64,000 nt of DNA from Chelatococcus asaccharovorans (GCF_003201475.1 NZ_QJJK01000009.1:124001-188000); one strand, 5' to 3'. Counted from the first letter of the stretch, positions 15,443 to 25,110 are shown. Program-made: numbers and translations. Notes: generated from the sequence alone by a model not told the origin.

Positions 15443-16252
15443 ATGGCTGGCATTCGTATCGTGGTCGCGGGCGCCACGGGCTGGGTCGGGCGGGCGCTCG
15501 TTCCAGCGGTCCTGGCTGCGGGTGATCTCGTCCTCGCCGGCGCGGTCAGTCGGGCTGCTGCGGGCAAGGATGCCGGTGAGGCCATCGGGGCGCCGACGGC
15601 CGGGGTCATTGTCGCTGCCTCGCTCAAGGATGCGCTGTCCGTGCCTTCCGATGTGGTCATCGACTACACCAAGCCGCATGTGGTGAAGGGGAATGTGCTG
15701 ACGGCCATCGAGGCGGGGCGGCATGTGGTCGTCGGCACCTCGGGGCTTGGTGCCGAGGACTATGCCGAGATCGACGCCGCGGCGCGCAAGGCCCATGTCG
15801 GCGTCATCGCCGCGGGCAATTTCTCCATAACCGCGACCCTTCTGAAGCGTTTCGCACTCGAAGCGGCGCGCTATGTGCCGGATGTCGAGATCGTCGACTA
15901 CGCGTCGGCGTCCAAGCCCGACGTTCCCTCGGGAACGGGACGCGAGCTCGCGGAAGTGCTCGGGGAGGCACGCCAGGCTGGCACGGCGAAGCCCGTCGCC
16001 GATCTCTCGGGCCTGAAGGAAACACGCGGCGCCAGCATTGGCGCCCCCATTCCCGTTCAGGTGCACTCCCTGCGGCTGCCGGGCTACGTGCTCTCCTGCG
16101 AAGCCCATTTCGGGTTGCCGGACGAACGCTTGCTCATCCGGCACGACGCGGGCTCGTCTGCGGCACCTTACGTTGCCGGAACCCTGCTGGCCGCGCGGCG
16201 CGTCGCCGAGCAGCCGGGTCTCCGGCGCGGGCTCGACAGCCTGATGTCCTAG
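15443..16252 (+). CDS. dapB: 4-hydroxy-tetrahydrodipicolinate reductase homologue lacking catalytic His
   Basis: A 269-residue DapB-family protein. DapB reduces the dihydrodipicolinate precursor in lysine/diaminopimelate synthesis. The Rossmann motif VVAGATGWVGRAL, VIDYTKPHV, VVVGTSGLG, AAGNFSITATLL and PSGTG (162-166) are in the right order and spacing. The catalytic block is not. Where canonical enzymes read E-x-H-H-x-x-K-x-D-x-P-S-G-T, this protein has Asp152-Tyr-Ala154-Ser155-Ala-Ser-Lys158-Pro-Asp160, so both conserved His are lost while Lys and Asp remain. It may be a paralogue with another substrate, or an altered enzyme. The start at 15443 has AAAAGGTG upstream. Downstream is a palindromic repeat element. 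Confidence 0.85.
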   Translation: MAGIRIVVAGATGWVGRALVPAVLAAGDLVLAGAVSRAAAGKDAGEAIGAPTAGVIVAASLKDALSVPSDVVIDYTKPHVVKGNVLTAIEAGRHVVVGTSGLGAEDYAEIDAAARKAHVGVIAAGNFSITATLLKRFALEAARYVPDVEIVDYASASKPDVPSGTGRELAEVLGEARQAGTAKPVADLSGLKETRGASIGAPIPVQVHSLRLPGYVLSCEAHFGLPDERLLIRHDAGSSAAPYVAGTLLAARRVAEQPGLRRGLDSLMS

Positions 16253-16253
16253 A

Positions 16254-16353
16254 GCAAATCCGACTTGAATGGAATCGTCTGATTCCATTCAAGACATTGA
16301 ATATTCTCGTCAATTTTAGATCGGAGCCAATCCGTGAAAGACGGACTGGCTCC
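16254..16353. repeat. Mosaic palindromic intergenic element, copy A
   Basis: Two perfect or near-perfect hairpins lie between the convergent dapB-like and extensin genes. The first pairs CTTGAATGGAATC (16264-16276) with GATTCCATTCAAG (16281-16293) around GTCT. The second pairs GGAGCCAATCCGT (16323-16335) with ACGGACTGGCTCC (16341-16353), one mismatch. The first hairpin and its flank match, in inverted orientation, part of the element at 59182-59380. It could act as a bidirectional transcription end. Confidence 0.75.
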
Positions 16354-16402
16354 AGAGGCAGAAGGGTTTCCGGCGCTTGCGAGACGCCGGATGCTCGGGG
16401 GT

Positions 16403-17452
16403 TCAACGCCCGACCAGTCCCGGCGGCCGCAGGTCCATATCCGCCGACAGGCGGCGCGCTGGCGGTGGCGGGGAAGGTGAGTAGGGCGCCGGGGTGTACC
16501 CGGCCGCCGGCGTATCGGCGGATACCGGGTAAGGGGCCGGGCGGGGTGCCTGATCCGGTGGCGTGAGGTCCAGCGGCGCTTGGGCTGGCGCGATGCTGGC
16601 GGTCGGAATGCCGCCGCCGGCGCCCGCTTCCGGACCGTCGTCCGGTAGCGGGCCCTCCGGTGGCAGATCATAGCGGGGAGAGCCCGATGGGGTGTCGGGA
16701 AGGATCGCCGGGGCCGCCGATGGCATCGTGTATGTCATCGGATGCTCGGGATCGATACGCGGCGCAAATTTGATGACCGGCTTGCAGATTGTTCGCCCTT
16801 TTGCATGGCGCGCAAGGTCGAGATGCAGGTGATCATAGTGATAGGCGTCAGCGCCGGGCCCGAGCACCGTCGAGAAATAGCGGCACGACCCGACGAAGAT
16901 CTCCCGCAGGAATTCCTGCTCCTCGGGCGCGCCGCGCCAGCCCTTGAGGATCGTGATCACCCGCCCATCGGCAAGAGTGAGCGACATGATATCGACTGCG
17001 TTGCCGAAGGAATGCTCGGAGCGCGCCGCGCCTGCCTTGTTGTTCATGGACCGGCAGGAATAGGAGCCGGCATTCACCGCCGTCACGGGCTGGCCGAAAT
17101 AGAGCATTGCCGCCGGCTGGACGATTTCGGCGAACCAGCGATCCGTCGTGGTGATGGCCGGGCAGGCGAGCAGGGCGCGGGATTTCAGGGCGATGCTGCC
17201 CTCACCGAAGGCGCTCACGCGAAACGGATAGTCCATGCCGCAGGCGCCAGGACCTGAAATGGCACGGGCCTGCTCGAAATAGGCGGAAGTGCGCAATTCC
17301 TTGTGCGCCGCAAGGCATGCCGATTCGGCCTCGCCGCGCCAGGCCGCCCGCTTTTCCATGACGAACAGCCCACATCCCGCGAGAGCCAACACCACCAGAA
17401 CTGAACCGCCGAGCTTCCACGAGGACGGACGCATAAAAGGGCGGCGCGCCAT
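16403..17452 (-). CDS. Extensin-like family lipoprotein
   Basis: A 349-residue envelope protein with an Extensin_C domain. The N-terminus has a lipoprotein signal (SVLVVLALAGCGLF; lipobox LAGC), so the mature protein would be lipidated by Lgt. The globular domain (about residues 45-235) contains NAGSYSCRSMNN, SEHSFGNAVDIMSL and AYHYDHLHLDL. Its His/Asp pattern recalls D,D-peptidases of the M15/VanY type, so a peptidoglycan role is plausible. The last 100 residues are a Pro-rich disordered tail (SPSPPPPARR and similar). The start at 17452 is preferred over 17458 because GGAG lies 8 bases upstream of it but only 2 from the other. Confidence 0.87.
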   Translation of the reverse strand: MARRPFMRPSSWKLGGSVLVVLALAGCGLFVMEKRAAWRGEAESACLAAHKELRTSAYFEQARAISGPGACGMDYPFRVSAFGEGSIALKSRALLACPAITTTDRWFAEIVQPAAMLYFGQPVTAVNAGSYSCRSMNNKAGAARSEHSFGNAVDIMSLTLADGRVITILKGWRGAPEEQEFLREIFVGSCRYFSTVLGPGADAYHYDHLHLDLARHAKGRTICKPVIKFAPRIDPEHPMTYTMPSAAPAILPDTPSGSPRYDLPPEGPLPDDGPEAGAGGGIPTASIAPAQAPLDLTPPDQAPRPAPYPVSADTPAAGYTPAPYSPSPPPPARRLSADMDLRPPGLVGR

Positions 17453-17798
17453 ACGCATCACTCCGCGCGCTGTCTCTGCAAGGCCCGAACAATGCAGGCA
17501 TTGTCCTAACGGACTCTCAACGCTTGTCCGTTGCCCCGAGAACCGCCTTTCCTGGGCGCGGACACAGTGTTGTGAGGCAGAGCGTTGGCGCCGCTTGGCA
17601 ATCCTGCGGTGAAGCGGAAGCGACGCCGCGTATTCTCCGCCGCGATTGACACGCAGACCTCGCGGAGACCTCGCCAATCCTGAAAAAACACAGGTCCGGG
17701 TCTTTCAATCGGCCCGGTCATTCCCTATTTTCCATGCGGTAATGGAATAGCGGCTATGTCTGGCGCTCGCGGGTCGAACGCTGGAAGGCCTTAGGTGG
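17453..17798. other. Divergent promoter region with an inverted repeat
   Basis: This 346-bp gap separates the divergent extensin-like and Tim44-like genes and should hold both promoters. At 17730-17747 TTCCAT-N6-ATGGAA forms a perfect inverted repeat about 50 bp upstream of the Tim44-like start, flanked by CTATT and TAG that extend the symmetry. It is a candidate operator. No coding frame here looks real. Confidence 0.35.
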
Positions 17799-18875
17799 AT
17801 GTATTCGGGAGGGACGACGTTGCTGAGAACATTGGGTCGCCGTGGTGGGTTCGTCGCCATAGCCACACTTGCCTTGATGGTGACGGCGAGTGTCGCGGAA
17901 GCGCGCGCGGGCCGCGGTGGCGGCTTGGGCAGCCGTGGCACACGCACGTATAGCGCGCCGCCGCCGACCGCGACGGCGCCGACACAGGCGGCACCGCTGC
18001 AGCGCTCGACGACGCAGCCCGGCGTGGCGCAACCCAATGCGGTCCAGCCCGGCATGGCGGGACGTCCCGCGGCGGCGCAGCGGCCCGGCCTCTTCGGCGG
18101 CGGCTTCGGCACGGCCCTGATGGGCGGTCTGCTTGGCGCCGGCCTGTTCGGCCTCCTGTCCGGCAGCGGCCTGTTCGGCGGCCTGTCCGGCCTTGGCTCC
18201 ATCTTCGGGCTCCTCCTGCAGGTCGGCCTCATCGTCGGCCTTGTTGCCCTTGCCATGCGCTTCTTCCGGCGTCGGCAGGAGCCGGCCATGGCCGGTGCCA
18301 GCCCGACGAGCAATGGCCTGAACCGCAGTGCTCTTGGCGGCGGTCTTGGCGGCGGCGGTCTTGGTGGTCTTGGCGGTGGAGCAGGCGGTGGTCTGGGTGG
18401 CGCCCTTGGTGGTGCCCTTGGAGGCCTCGGCGGTAAGGCGGCCCCGGCCGCACCCGCGACGCCGGTGGATGAGATCGACATTCAGCCGGCTGATTTCGAT
18501 GCCTTCGAGCGGACGCTCATCGATGTGCAGGCGGCCTATTCCAACGAGGACCTGAATGCGCTGCGGCGTCTGGCGACGCCGGAAGTCGTTGCCTTCATGG
18601 CCGAGGATCTCGCCAGCACCGCGGCCGAGGGACATGTCAACCGCCTCTCGGACGTCAAGCTCTTACAGGGTGATCTGGCTGAAGCCTGGCGCGAAGGCGA
18701 TGTCGACTATGCCACCGTCGCGATGCGCTTCTCGCTGATCGACACCACCCTCGATCGTGAAACGAACAAGATCGTCGAAGGCCACGCGGACGTCCCGACC
18801 GAGGCCACCGAACTCTGGACGTTCCGCCGCTCCAAGGGCGGCAAGTGGATGCTCTCGGCTGTTCAGCAGGCCTGA
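17799..18875 (+). CDS. Tim44-like domain protein
   Basis: A 358-residue exported or membrane-anchored protein. It begins with a signal or anchor segment (GGFVAIATLALMVTASVAEARA), then a low-complexity Ala/Pro/Gln stretch. A Gly/Leu/Phe-rich hydrophobic region (LMGGLLGAGLFGLLSGSGLFGG, IFGLLLQVGLIVGLVALAM) probably spans the membrane. A Gly-rich linker precedes the C-terminal Tim44/MRPL45-like domain (about 225-356: FERTLIDVQAAYSNEDLNALR, VEGHADVPTEATELWTFRR). Tim44-like domains bind membranes or partner proteins. The bacterial role is unsettled. The start could be the ATG at 17799 or a TTG at 17820 with GGGAGG upstream. A strong terminator follows. Confidence 0.88.
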   Translation: MYSGGTTLLRTLGRRGGFVAIATLALMVTASVAEARAGRGGGLGSRGTRTYSAPPPTATAPTQAAPLQRSTTQPGVAQPNAVQPGMAGRPAAAQRPGLFGGGFGTALMGGLLGAGLFGLLSGSGLFGGLSGLGSIFGLLLQVGLIVGLVALAMRFFRRRQEPAMAGASPTSNGLNRSALGGGLGGGGLGGLGGGAGGGLGGALGGALGGLGGKAAPAAPATPVDEIDIQPADFDAFERTLIDVQAAYSNEDLNALRRLATPEVVAFMAEDLASTAAEGHVNRLSDVKLLQGDLAEAWREGDVDYATVAMRFSLIDTTLDRETNKIVEGHADVPTEATELWTFRRSKGGKWMLSAVQQA

Positions 18876-18903
18876 TAGCCGGCCGGCATCGAGACTGAAA
18901 TGG

Positions 18904-18933
18904 AAAAGGCGCCGCTTGTACGGCGCCTTTTTT
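18904..18933 (+). terminator. Intrinsic terminator of Tim44-like gene
   Basis: AAAGGCGCCG and CGGCGCCTTT form a perfect 10-bp stem with loop CTTGTA, ending in six T residues. It lies 29 bp after the stop codon. The A-tract in the 5' arm may let it also work for the minus-strand gene ending at 18960. Confidence 0.85.
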
Positions 18934-18959
18934 CTTGCCCGCCATCAGGTGTTGGGGGG

Positions 18960-19298
18960 TCAGTTGTTGCCCTGGCCGCAGCTGTAGCCGACGAAGCATT
19001 GGGGATTGTCGCGCGTCGACAGATAGGCCGGCACCTGGCTCGCCCGTGGTGGGCAGTTGTTCACATAGGTATCGTAGAGATAGGGGCCGGTGCCGATGAC
19101 CACGCGCCCCTGGCGCTGCACCAGGTTCTGCAGATTGGCACAGGTCTCCTGAGACGCTTGAACCTGCGCCTGCGCGAAAGCCGGCGTGGCCGCCGCTGTG
19201 AGCGAAGCCGTGACAAGCGCCACGGCAACGCCTGTCGCCGTGATCATCGATGTTCTGGAACCGGGTCGAGAGGCGGAAACACGCGGGTTGATCGTCAT
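18960..19298 (-). CDS. Small exported Cys-containing protein, unknown
   Basis: A 112-residue protein that I do not recognise. A twin-Arg-free signal peptide runs to about residue 47 (TGVAVALVTASLTAAATPAFAQA). The mature part is only about 65 residues and has four cysteines (ETCANLQNLV, NNCPPRA, PQCFVGYSCGQG), which suggests two disulfides. The start at 19298 was chosen because GGAG lies 9 bases upstream. A longer frame to 19343 has no such site. The gene converges on the Tim44-like gene and is 134 bp upstream of the uvrB stop on the same strand. Confidence 0.7.
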   Translation of the reverse strand: MTINPRVSASRPGSRTSMITATGVAVALVTASLTAAATPAFAQAQVQASQETCANLQNLVQRQGRVVIGTGPYLYDTYVNNCPPRASQVPAYLSTRDNPQCFVGYSCGQGNN

Positions 19299-19431
19299 CG
19301 GCGTCTTCTCCGGCATCGGGATCATGCCGTGCAATAGAAACACTGATCGATTGTTCTTTCACAATCAGCAAGTTGTGAAGAAGGGCCGTATGCTACCTCA
19401 AAAAGGAAATCTTGCGTCGGCGTAAAGCGTT

Positions 19432-22161
19432 CTATCGCCGCCGACGTCCTCCCTTCTTCACCTTGGCCGTGCCGGCCCAGTCGGCGACGGCGCGCGGCTT
19501 GAATTCCTCGGCGCCGAGCGGAATTTCACGGTTGTGCGGCCCCATTTCATCGAGGGTCGGCTTGCGGGCGCGCGTCACCGGCCCTGCCTCGTCGCCGGCC
19601 GTGTCGCGCGGGGACGGAGGCTCGTTGGCTTTCGTGCCGTATTTGCGCGAGCCGGCAAAGCGTCCGGCCTTGGCCTCCACATCCGCCTGGCGGGCCAGCG
19701 GGTCGTCGGCGATGGCAAGCTCGGTCGCCTGCAGCCGCTTGATCTCGTCGCGCAGGCGCGCGGCCGTCTCGAATTCCAGATTGGCAGCGGCCTCGCGCAT
19801 GCGCTTCTCGAGGTCGGCCATGACGGCCTTGAGATTGTGGCCGACGCTTGCCGCCTCTTTCGGCAGCAGGCCGGCATCCACCTTGACGTGATCGCGCTCG
19901 TAGACCGAGTCCAGAATGTCGCCGATGTTCTTCTTGATGGATTGCGGCGTGATGCCGTGTTCAGCGTTATAGGCAAGCTGCTTGTCGCGGCGCCGGCTGG
20001 TCTCGGCCATCGCCCGCTCGAGGCTGCCGGTGACGTTATCGGCGTAGCAGATGACGCGGCCGTCGACGTTGCGCGCGGCGCGGCCGATGGTCTGGATCAG
20101 CGAGGTCTCCGAGCGCAGAAAGCCTTCCTTGTCCGCGTCAAGGATCGCGACGAGGGCGCATTCCGGAATGTCGAGACCCTCGCGCAGGAGGTTGATGCCG
20201 ACCAGCACGTCGAAGGCGCCGAGCCGCAGGTCACGGATGATCTCGATGCGCTCGATGGTGTCGATGTCCGAATGCATGTAGCGCACGCGCACGCCATGCT
20301 CGTGGAGATATTCGGTCAGATCTTCCGCCATGCGCTTGGTCAGCACCGTGACGAGCGAGCGATAGCCCTGGCCTGCGACCGCCTTGACTTCGCCGAGCAG
20401 GTCATCGACCTGCGTGCGGGCCGGGCGGATGTCCACGGGCGGATCGACGAGGCCGGTCGGCCGGATGACCTGCTCGACGAAGACGCCGCCGGTCCGCTCC
20501 ATTTCCCACGAGCCGGGCGTGGCCGACACATGCACCGTCTGCGGACGCATCGCGTCCCATTCCTCGAAGCGCAGAGGCCGGTTGTCCATGCAGGACGGCA
20601 GGCGGAAGCCGTATTCCGCCAGCGTCGCCTTGCGGCGGAAGTCGCCGCGATACATGCCGCCGATCTGCGGCACGGTCACATGGCTCTCGTCGGTGAAGAC
20701 GAGCGCGTTGTCCGGCAGATATTCGAACAGCGTCGGCGGCGGCTCGCCGGGCCGCCGGCCGGTGAGATAGCGCGAGTAGTTCTCGATGCCGGCGCAGGAG
20801 CCGGTCGCCTCCATCATTTCAAGGTCGAAGGTCGTGCGCTGCTCCAGCCGCTGGGCCTCGAGCAGGCGGCCCATGCGGTGCAGCTCGTCGAGCCGCCATT
20901 TCAGCTCTTCCTTGATGCCCTTGATGGACTGGATGAGCGTCGGACGTGGCGTCACATAGTGCGAATTGGCGTAGACCTTGACGAAGCCGAGATCGGCCGT
21001 CTTGCTGCCGGTCAAGGGATCGAACTCGACGATGGATTCCACCTCGTCGCCGAACAGCGAGACCCGCCAGGCGCGATCCTCATAGTGGGCCGGGAAAATC
21101 TCGATCACGTCACCGCGCACGCGGAAGGTGCCGCGCCCGAAATCGCCGCCCGTACGCTTGTATTGCAGCGCCACGAGATCGGCGATGAGTTGCCGCTGCT
21201 CGATGGTCTCGCCAACCTTCACGGAGAAGGTCATGGCGGTATAGGTCTCGACCGAGCCGATACCATAGATGCAGGACACCGAGGCCACGATGATGACGTC
21301 GTCGCGCTCAAGCAAGGCGCGTGTCGCGGCGTGGCGCATACGGTCGATCTGTTCGTTGATCGACGATTCCTTCTCGATATAGGTGTCCGACCGCGGCACA
21401 TAGGCCTCGGGTTGATAGTAATCATAGTAGGATACGAAATATTCGACGGCGTTATCCGGGAAGAAACTCCTGAACTCGCCATAGAGCTGGGCGGCCAAGG
21501 TCTTGTTTGGCGCCAGGATGAGCGCCGGGCGCTGGGTTTCCGCGATCACCTTGGCCATGGTGAAGGTCTTGCCCGAGCCGGTGACGCCGAGCAGCACCTG
21601 GTCGGTTTCCTGGCGGCGGATACCGTCGACAAGCTCGACGATGGCGGCGGGCTGGTCGCCGGCCGGCTCAAAATCCGACTGCATGCGGAAGGCGACGCCG
21701 CCCTCCGACTTCTCCGGCCGCTCGGGCCGGTGTGGCGTCCACAGTTTGCCGTGCTTGAACAGCGGGTTCCCGCTCTCCAGCAGGGCGGAGAGGGCGGCGA
21801 CCGTCGCGGAGACGCCGGAGCCGCCGTCCGGATCGCTCAGCGGCGGGAGCGCTGCGGATTTCTTTCCGCCCGGGCCCTTGCTTCCCGCTGGGCCCTTGCT
21901 CCCGGGTCGCTCAGGCTTGGCGGGCTTGGTGGCGGGCTTGGCGGCGACGGAGCCCGCGCCTGGAGACCAGGCGACGCCCGTATCGAAACGCGCCTGCGGC
22001 GCCTCGCCGAAACCGCGGCGTTCGTCGCCCGCGTCGGACGCGGCTCCGCCTGGGCCGGCGCGACCTTTGTTGATCGCCGGATTCAAGAGATCCGCGAGAA
22101 AGGGGTCAAGGGGCTGGACGTTGGGTTTCGCAGCCTTGGAACGGGGCGTTTTGGGAGCCAT
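19432..22161 (-). CDS. uvrB: UvrABC system protein B (excinuclease ABC subunit B)
   Basis: A 909-residue nucleotide-excision-repair helicase-like subunit that verifies damage after UvrA loading and recruits UvrC. Core motifs are intact: Walker [14 protein letters not shown], the damage-binding hairpin region [33 protein letters not shown] (DESH box), [11 protein letters not shown], and QTIGRAARN. The C-terminal UVR motif is [20 protein letters not shown]. The conserved core starts near residue 158. The first 157 residues are a Pro/Ala/Lys/Gly-rich extension ([15 protein letters not shown]) that is absent from the roughly 670-residue enterobacterial protein. The ATG at 22161 is the most upstream plausible start. 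Any frame beyond it has no homology. Confidence 0.96.
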   Translation of the reverse strand: MAPKTPRSKAAKPNVQPLDPFLADLLNPAINKGRAGPGGAASDAGDERRGFGEAPQARFDTGVAWSPGAGSVAAKPATKPAKPERPGSKGPAGSKGPGGKKSAALPPLSDPDGGSGVSATVAALSALLESGNPLFKHGKLWTPHRPERPEKSEGGVAFRMQSDFEPAGDQPAAIVELVDGIRRQETDQVLLGVTGSGKTFTMAKVIAETQRPALILAPNKTLAAQLYGEFRSFFPDNAVEYFVSYYDYYQPEAYVPRSDTYIEKESSINEQIDRMRHAATRALLERDDVIIVASVSCIYGIGSVETYTAMTFSVKVGETIEQRQLIADLVALQYKRTGGDFGRGTFRVRGDVIEIFPAHYEDRAWRVSLFGDEVESIVEFDPLTGSKTADLGFVKVYANSHYVTPRPTLIQSIKGIKEELKWRLDELHRMGRLLEAQRLEQRTTFDLEMMEATGSCAGIENYSRYLTGRRPGEPPPTLFEYLPDNALVFTDESHVTVPQIGGMYRGDFRRKATLAEYGFRLPSCMDNRPLRFEEWDAMRPQTVHVSATPGSWEMERTGGVFVEQVIRPTGLVDPPVDIRPARTQVDDLLGEVKAVAGQGYRSLVTVLTKRMAEDLTEYLHEHGVRVRYMHSDIDTIERIEIIRDLRLGAFDVLVGINLLREGLDIPECALVAILDADKEGFLRSETSLIQTIGRAARNVDGRVICYADNVTGSLERAMAETSRRRDKQLAYNAEHGITPQSIKKNIGDILDSVYERDHVKVDAGLLPKEAASVGHNLKAVMADLEKRMREAAANLEFETAARLRDEIKRLQATELAIADDPLARQADVEAKAGRFAGSRKYGTKANEPPSPRDTAGDEAGPVTRARKPTLDEMGPHNREIPLGAEEFKPRAVADWAGTAKVKKGGRRRR

Positions 22162-22277
22162 GGCCCCAATATGGGCCGACTCCCCCGTCGAGAAAAGGCC
22201 GCAGATGTGTTCTGCGGCGCTTTCCCGAGGTTGCGCGTACGGACGTGTTGCTGCGAGCGGTGCGCGCTCTGCAAAAT

Positions 22278-22472
22278 CTAGATGCCGCTGAAGAGGACAC
22301 CGACAACAAGCAGGACGAATCCGACAAGGAGCGTCTCGAAGCCGTGGCCGGAGAAGAACGGAATCGGAAAAATGCCGTATGTCACGAGTATCGCAATGAT
22401 TGCCAGTATGAGCGCAATACCAAACACAATCTTTGACGGTGCCGTCAGCGAAAAGTTGCCTGAACTTGCCAT
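22278..22472 (-). CDS. Small two-helix membrane protein, unknown
   Basis: A 64-residue hydrophobic protein with two predicted transmembrane helices (about residues 15-36, [19 protein letters not shown], and 43-63, [19 protein letters not shown]) joined by a short Phe/Pro/Gly turn ([10 protein letters not shown]). The start at 22472 is well supported by GGGAGA 7 bases upstream. It lies 116 bp upstream of uvrB on the same strand. The protein family was not recognised. The role is unknown. Confidence 0.65.
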   Translation of the reverse strand: MASSGNFSLTAPSKIVFGIALILAIIAILVTYGIFPIPFFSGHGFETLLVGFVLLVVGVLFSGI

Positions 22473-22798
22473 CGAAGCTCTCCCGCAAAGGGGGGTGGGC
22501 CGTGCCCAGCGCGCGAGACATACGGTCGGCAAAACGCACCGCCGCCGTCCAACGCGATGGAAACGTAATTATAGGAGAGACTTAGACCCTGAGCGTGGCA
22601 GTTGCTGCCGATCGACGGGCGCGCTGTCGTGGCGCGCGTCACCTGCGCGAATGACCCGCCTCGCCTCAGCCCCTGAGGTTGCATGCGCGGCCTGCTGCGG
22701 GTATCCGGGATTGACGATTAAAATCCGAAGTATTATCGGGTTTTGGGAGCTTGGCCGTCCTTCAACCGTTGCCGGGCCGCATGCGAGGAGACGTCGTC
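22473..22798. other. Divergent intergenic gap
   Basis: This 326-bp region lies between the small membrane protein gene and the CoA-transferase gene. A possible sigma-70 promoter for the latter is TTGACG at 22711-22716 with TATTAT at 22731-22736. The spacing (14 bp) is shorter than ideal, so the match is weak. Nothing else was seen. Confidence 0.3.
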
Positions 22799-23971
22799 AT
22801 GGCAGATCGAGGCCCGTTGAGCGGCTATCGTGTCGTCGAGTTCGGCAGCAATCTCACGGCACCCCTGGCGACGATGCTGATGGGCGACCAGGGGGCGGAT
22901 GTCATCAAGGTGGAAGCCCCGGCCGGCGATCAGCTGCGCGGCTCCGGCGAGAGCCGCTCCGATGTTTCCGGAATGGGGACGATGTTCCTCAATGCCAACC
23001 GCAACAAGCGGTCCATCGTTCTCGACTTGAAAAGCGAAGCCGATCGGGCCGCGGCCATCAAGATCGCCGCGGCATCCGACGTCGTCGTCCAGAATTTTCG
23101 CCCTGGAGTCATCGATCGGCTTGGGCTCGGCTACGAGGCGCTACGCGCGATCCGCGATGATATCATTTATGTGTCGATCGACGGGTTGGGCCGCACCGGG
23201 CCGGCTGCAGGACGGCGGGTCTACGACATCGTCGTCCAGGGCATCGCGGGTTTTGCCGGCATCCAGGCCGACCCCCTGACACGCACGCCCGATGTCGTCC
23301 GCAACGCGGTGACCGATAAGATCGCGGCGCTGTCCGTCTTCCAGGCCGTGACGGCGGCACTGCTCGTCCGTGAGCGTACCGGCAAGGGGCAGCATGTTGA
23401 GGTGAGCATGCTGAATGCGGCACTGTCCTTCCTATGGCCCGAAACGATGGGCCGGGCGACGCTTATCGGCGATGGCGTCAAGCCGGGCGGCTCGGTGTCG
23501 GGGACCCGCTATTGTTTCCCGACAGCCGACGGGTCCATTATTCTCGGCTTCGTCACGGCCAGCGAATTTGCCGCCGTCTGCGCGGTGCTGGAATGTCCAC
23601 ATCTTCTTGCCGAGCCGGATTTCGCGACACTTGGCCAGCGCTTCGTCAATGCCGCTCGTCTGAACGCGGAGATCGGCGCCATCCTGCTGACGCGCACGAC
23701 GGCTGAGTGGCTTGCGCGCCTCGACGCGGTCGATGCGGTCTATGCGCCGGTCAACTGGCCCGAGGACATCATCACGGACCCCCAGATCGCGGCGACCGGT
23801 ATCCTTGAGGTTCACGATCATCCGGTCGTCGGTCGCTACCGGCAGCCTGCGCATCCCGCGCGCTTCTCCGAGACGCCCGCTGGCCTTCATCGGCATGCGC
23901 CTGTGCTTGGGGCAGATGGCGCGGAGATCCTCGCGGAGGTCGGGCTTCCCACGCAGGGAGCGGGACAATGA
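22799..23971 (+). CDS. CoA transferase, family III (CaiB/BaiF)
   Basis: A 390-residue family III CoA transferase, which moves CoA between carboxylic acids through an aspartyl-CoA thioester. The N-terminus GPLSGYRVVEFGSNLTAPLA and GDQGADVIKVEAPAGDQLR are typical. NRNKRSIVLDLKSEADR, VVQNFRPGVIDRLGLGYEAL and VYDIVVQGIAGFAG, where the Asp is the probable nucleophile, follow in the standard order. GKGQHVEVSMLNAALSFLW is the conserved middle. The substrate is unknown. The start at 22799 follows AGGAG by 8 bases. The stop overlaps the start of the next gene (ATGA), so the two genes are a coupled pair. Confidence 0.9.
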   Translation: MADRGPLSGYRVVEFGSNLTAPLATMLMGDQGADVIKVEAPAGDQLRGSGESRSDVSGMGTMFLNANRNKRSIVLDLKSEADRAAAIKIAAASDVVVQNFRPGVIDRLGLGYEALRAIRDDIIYVSIDGLGRTGPAAGRRVYDIVVQGIAGFAGIQADPLTRTPDVVRNAVTDKIAALSVFQAVTAALLVRERTGKGQHVEVSMLNAALSFLWPETMGRATLIGDGVKPGGSVSGTRYCFPTADGSIILGFVTASEFAAVCAVLECPHLLAEPDFATLGQRFVNAARLNAEIGAILLTRTTAEWLARLDAVDAVYAPVNWPEDIITDPQIAATGILEVHDHPVVGRYRQPAHPARFSETPAGLHRHAPVLGADGAEILAEVGLPTQGAGQ

Positions 23972-24954
23972 AGGCCTGGATGCTGAGGCGCTTCGAGAAG
24001 CCTTTCGCGCTCGAGATCGCGGAGGTGCCGCGACCCGAGCCGGGGCCGGGCGAAATACTGATCCGCAACCACGCCGCGGGCCTCGCCTTTGGCGAGATGC
24101 TGATTTTCGACGGCACCTATCAGAAGCTTCCGCCTCTGCCCTATATCCCCTCCAACGAATGCGCCGGCACCGTCGAACGCTGCGGAGACGGCGTGACGGC
24201 TTTCGCGCCCGGCGATCGCGTCATGGTGTTTGCGGCGGACATGAGGGGCGGCGCCCTGGCCGAATACTGTGTGATGCCGCAGTCCTTCGTGTTTCCCTGC
24301 CCGGAGCGGTTGAGCTTCGCCGACGGTGCGACCGCATTGATGAACTACTGGACGTCCTACAACGCCTTGGTGCGGCGCGGCCATCTCAAGGCTGGTGAGA
24401 CGCTCGTCGTCCATGGCGCCACCGGGGGCGTCGGCTCGACAGCGGTTGAGATCGGCAAGCTGATCGGAGCAACGGTGATCGCGACCGGCGGCAGCGACGA
24501 GCGGCTGGCGCAAGTCGTGGGGGCAGATCACGTCGTCAACTCCAATCGCGAGCCATTGCGCGAGCGACTTCTCGAACTGACGCAGGGCAGGGGCGCCGAT
24601 GTCTTCTATGACCCGGTTGGCGGCGATGTCTTCGACGCGTCGATGCGGGCCATCGCGGTTGGCGGGCGCATTCTTGTCGTCGGTTTCACTTCCGGACGTC
24701 CAGCAACCCCGCGAACCAACGTGATGCTTGTCAAGATGATCTCGGTGATCGGTGTTGAAGCGCGGCGCGCCTTGCTCGAGACCGGCGAAGAAGGGTGGTC
24801 TGACTTCCACGCGATGCGCGACTGGATCGACAGCGGGCGGCTCAATCCACGGGCGGGCCATGTCTATTCTTTCGCGGACGCGCGGCAGGCCTATGACGCG
24901 CTTCTGGCGCGCAAGCACAGTGGCAAATGCGTGGTGGAGATCCCGCAGAGGTGA
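23968..24954 (+). CDS. Zinc-free NAD(P)H:quinone oxidoreductase family protein (MDR)
   Basis: A 328-residue medium-chain dehydrogenase/reductase of the quinone-oxidoreductase type. The GroES-like N-terminal domain (EVPRPEPGPGEILIRNHAAGL) lacks the catalytic and structural zinc cysteines. YIPSNECAGTVERCGDGV is the usual domain link. The Rossmann motif is VVHGATGGVGSTAVEIGKL, with Ala/Thr/Gly next to beta-2 (ATGGSDERL) consistent with NADP. The enzyme probably reduces a quinone or an enoyl/enone double bond. Coupled to the CoA transferase by a 4-base overlap, it may act in one catabolic route on a CoA-linked substrate, which is inference. Confidence 0.88.
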   Translation: MKAWMLRRFEKPFALEIAEVPRPEPGPGEILIRNHAAGLAFGEMLIFDGTYQKLPPLPYIPSNECAGTVERCGDGVTAFAPGDRVMVFAADMRGGALAEYCVMPQSFVFPCPERLSFADGATALMNYWTSYNALVRRGHLKAGETLVVHGATGGVGSTAVEIGKLIGATVIATGGSDERLAQVVGADHVVNSNREPLRERLLELTQGRGADVFYDPVGGDVFDASMRAIAVGGRILVVGFTSGRPATPRTNVMLVKMISVIGVEARRALLETGEEGWSDFHAMRDWIDSGRLNPRAGHVYSFADARQAYDALLARKHSGKCVVEIPQR

Positions 24955-25110
24955 TCCGCAAAGTGGGTGTCTCACGCGCGGCGGGGCTTTGACGAGCGCC
25001 GACGATGATCCAGCATTGTGTTCCTGGCTATGGCGCTGCTAACCATGGGCGAGGCGCGACGATGGCGTCTTGCCTTGTCTGCAGCGACCCAGCAGCCCCG
25101 GGGATTCTCT

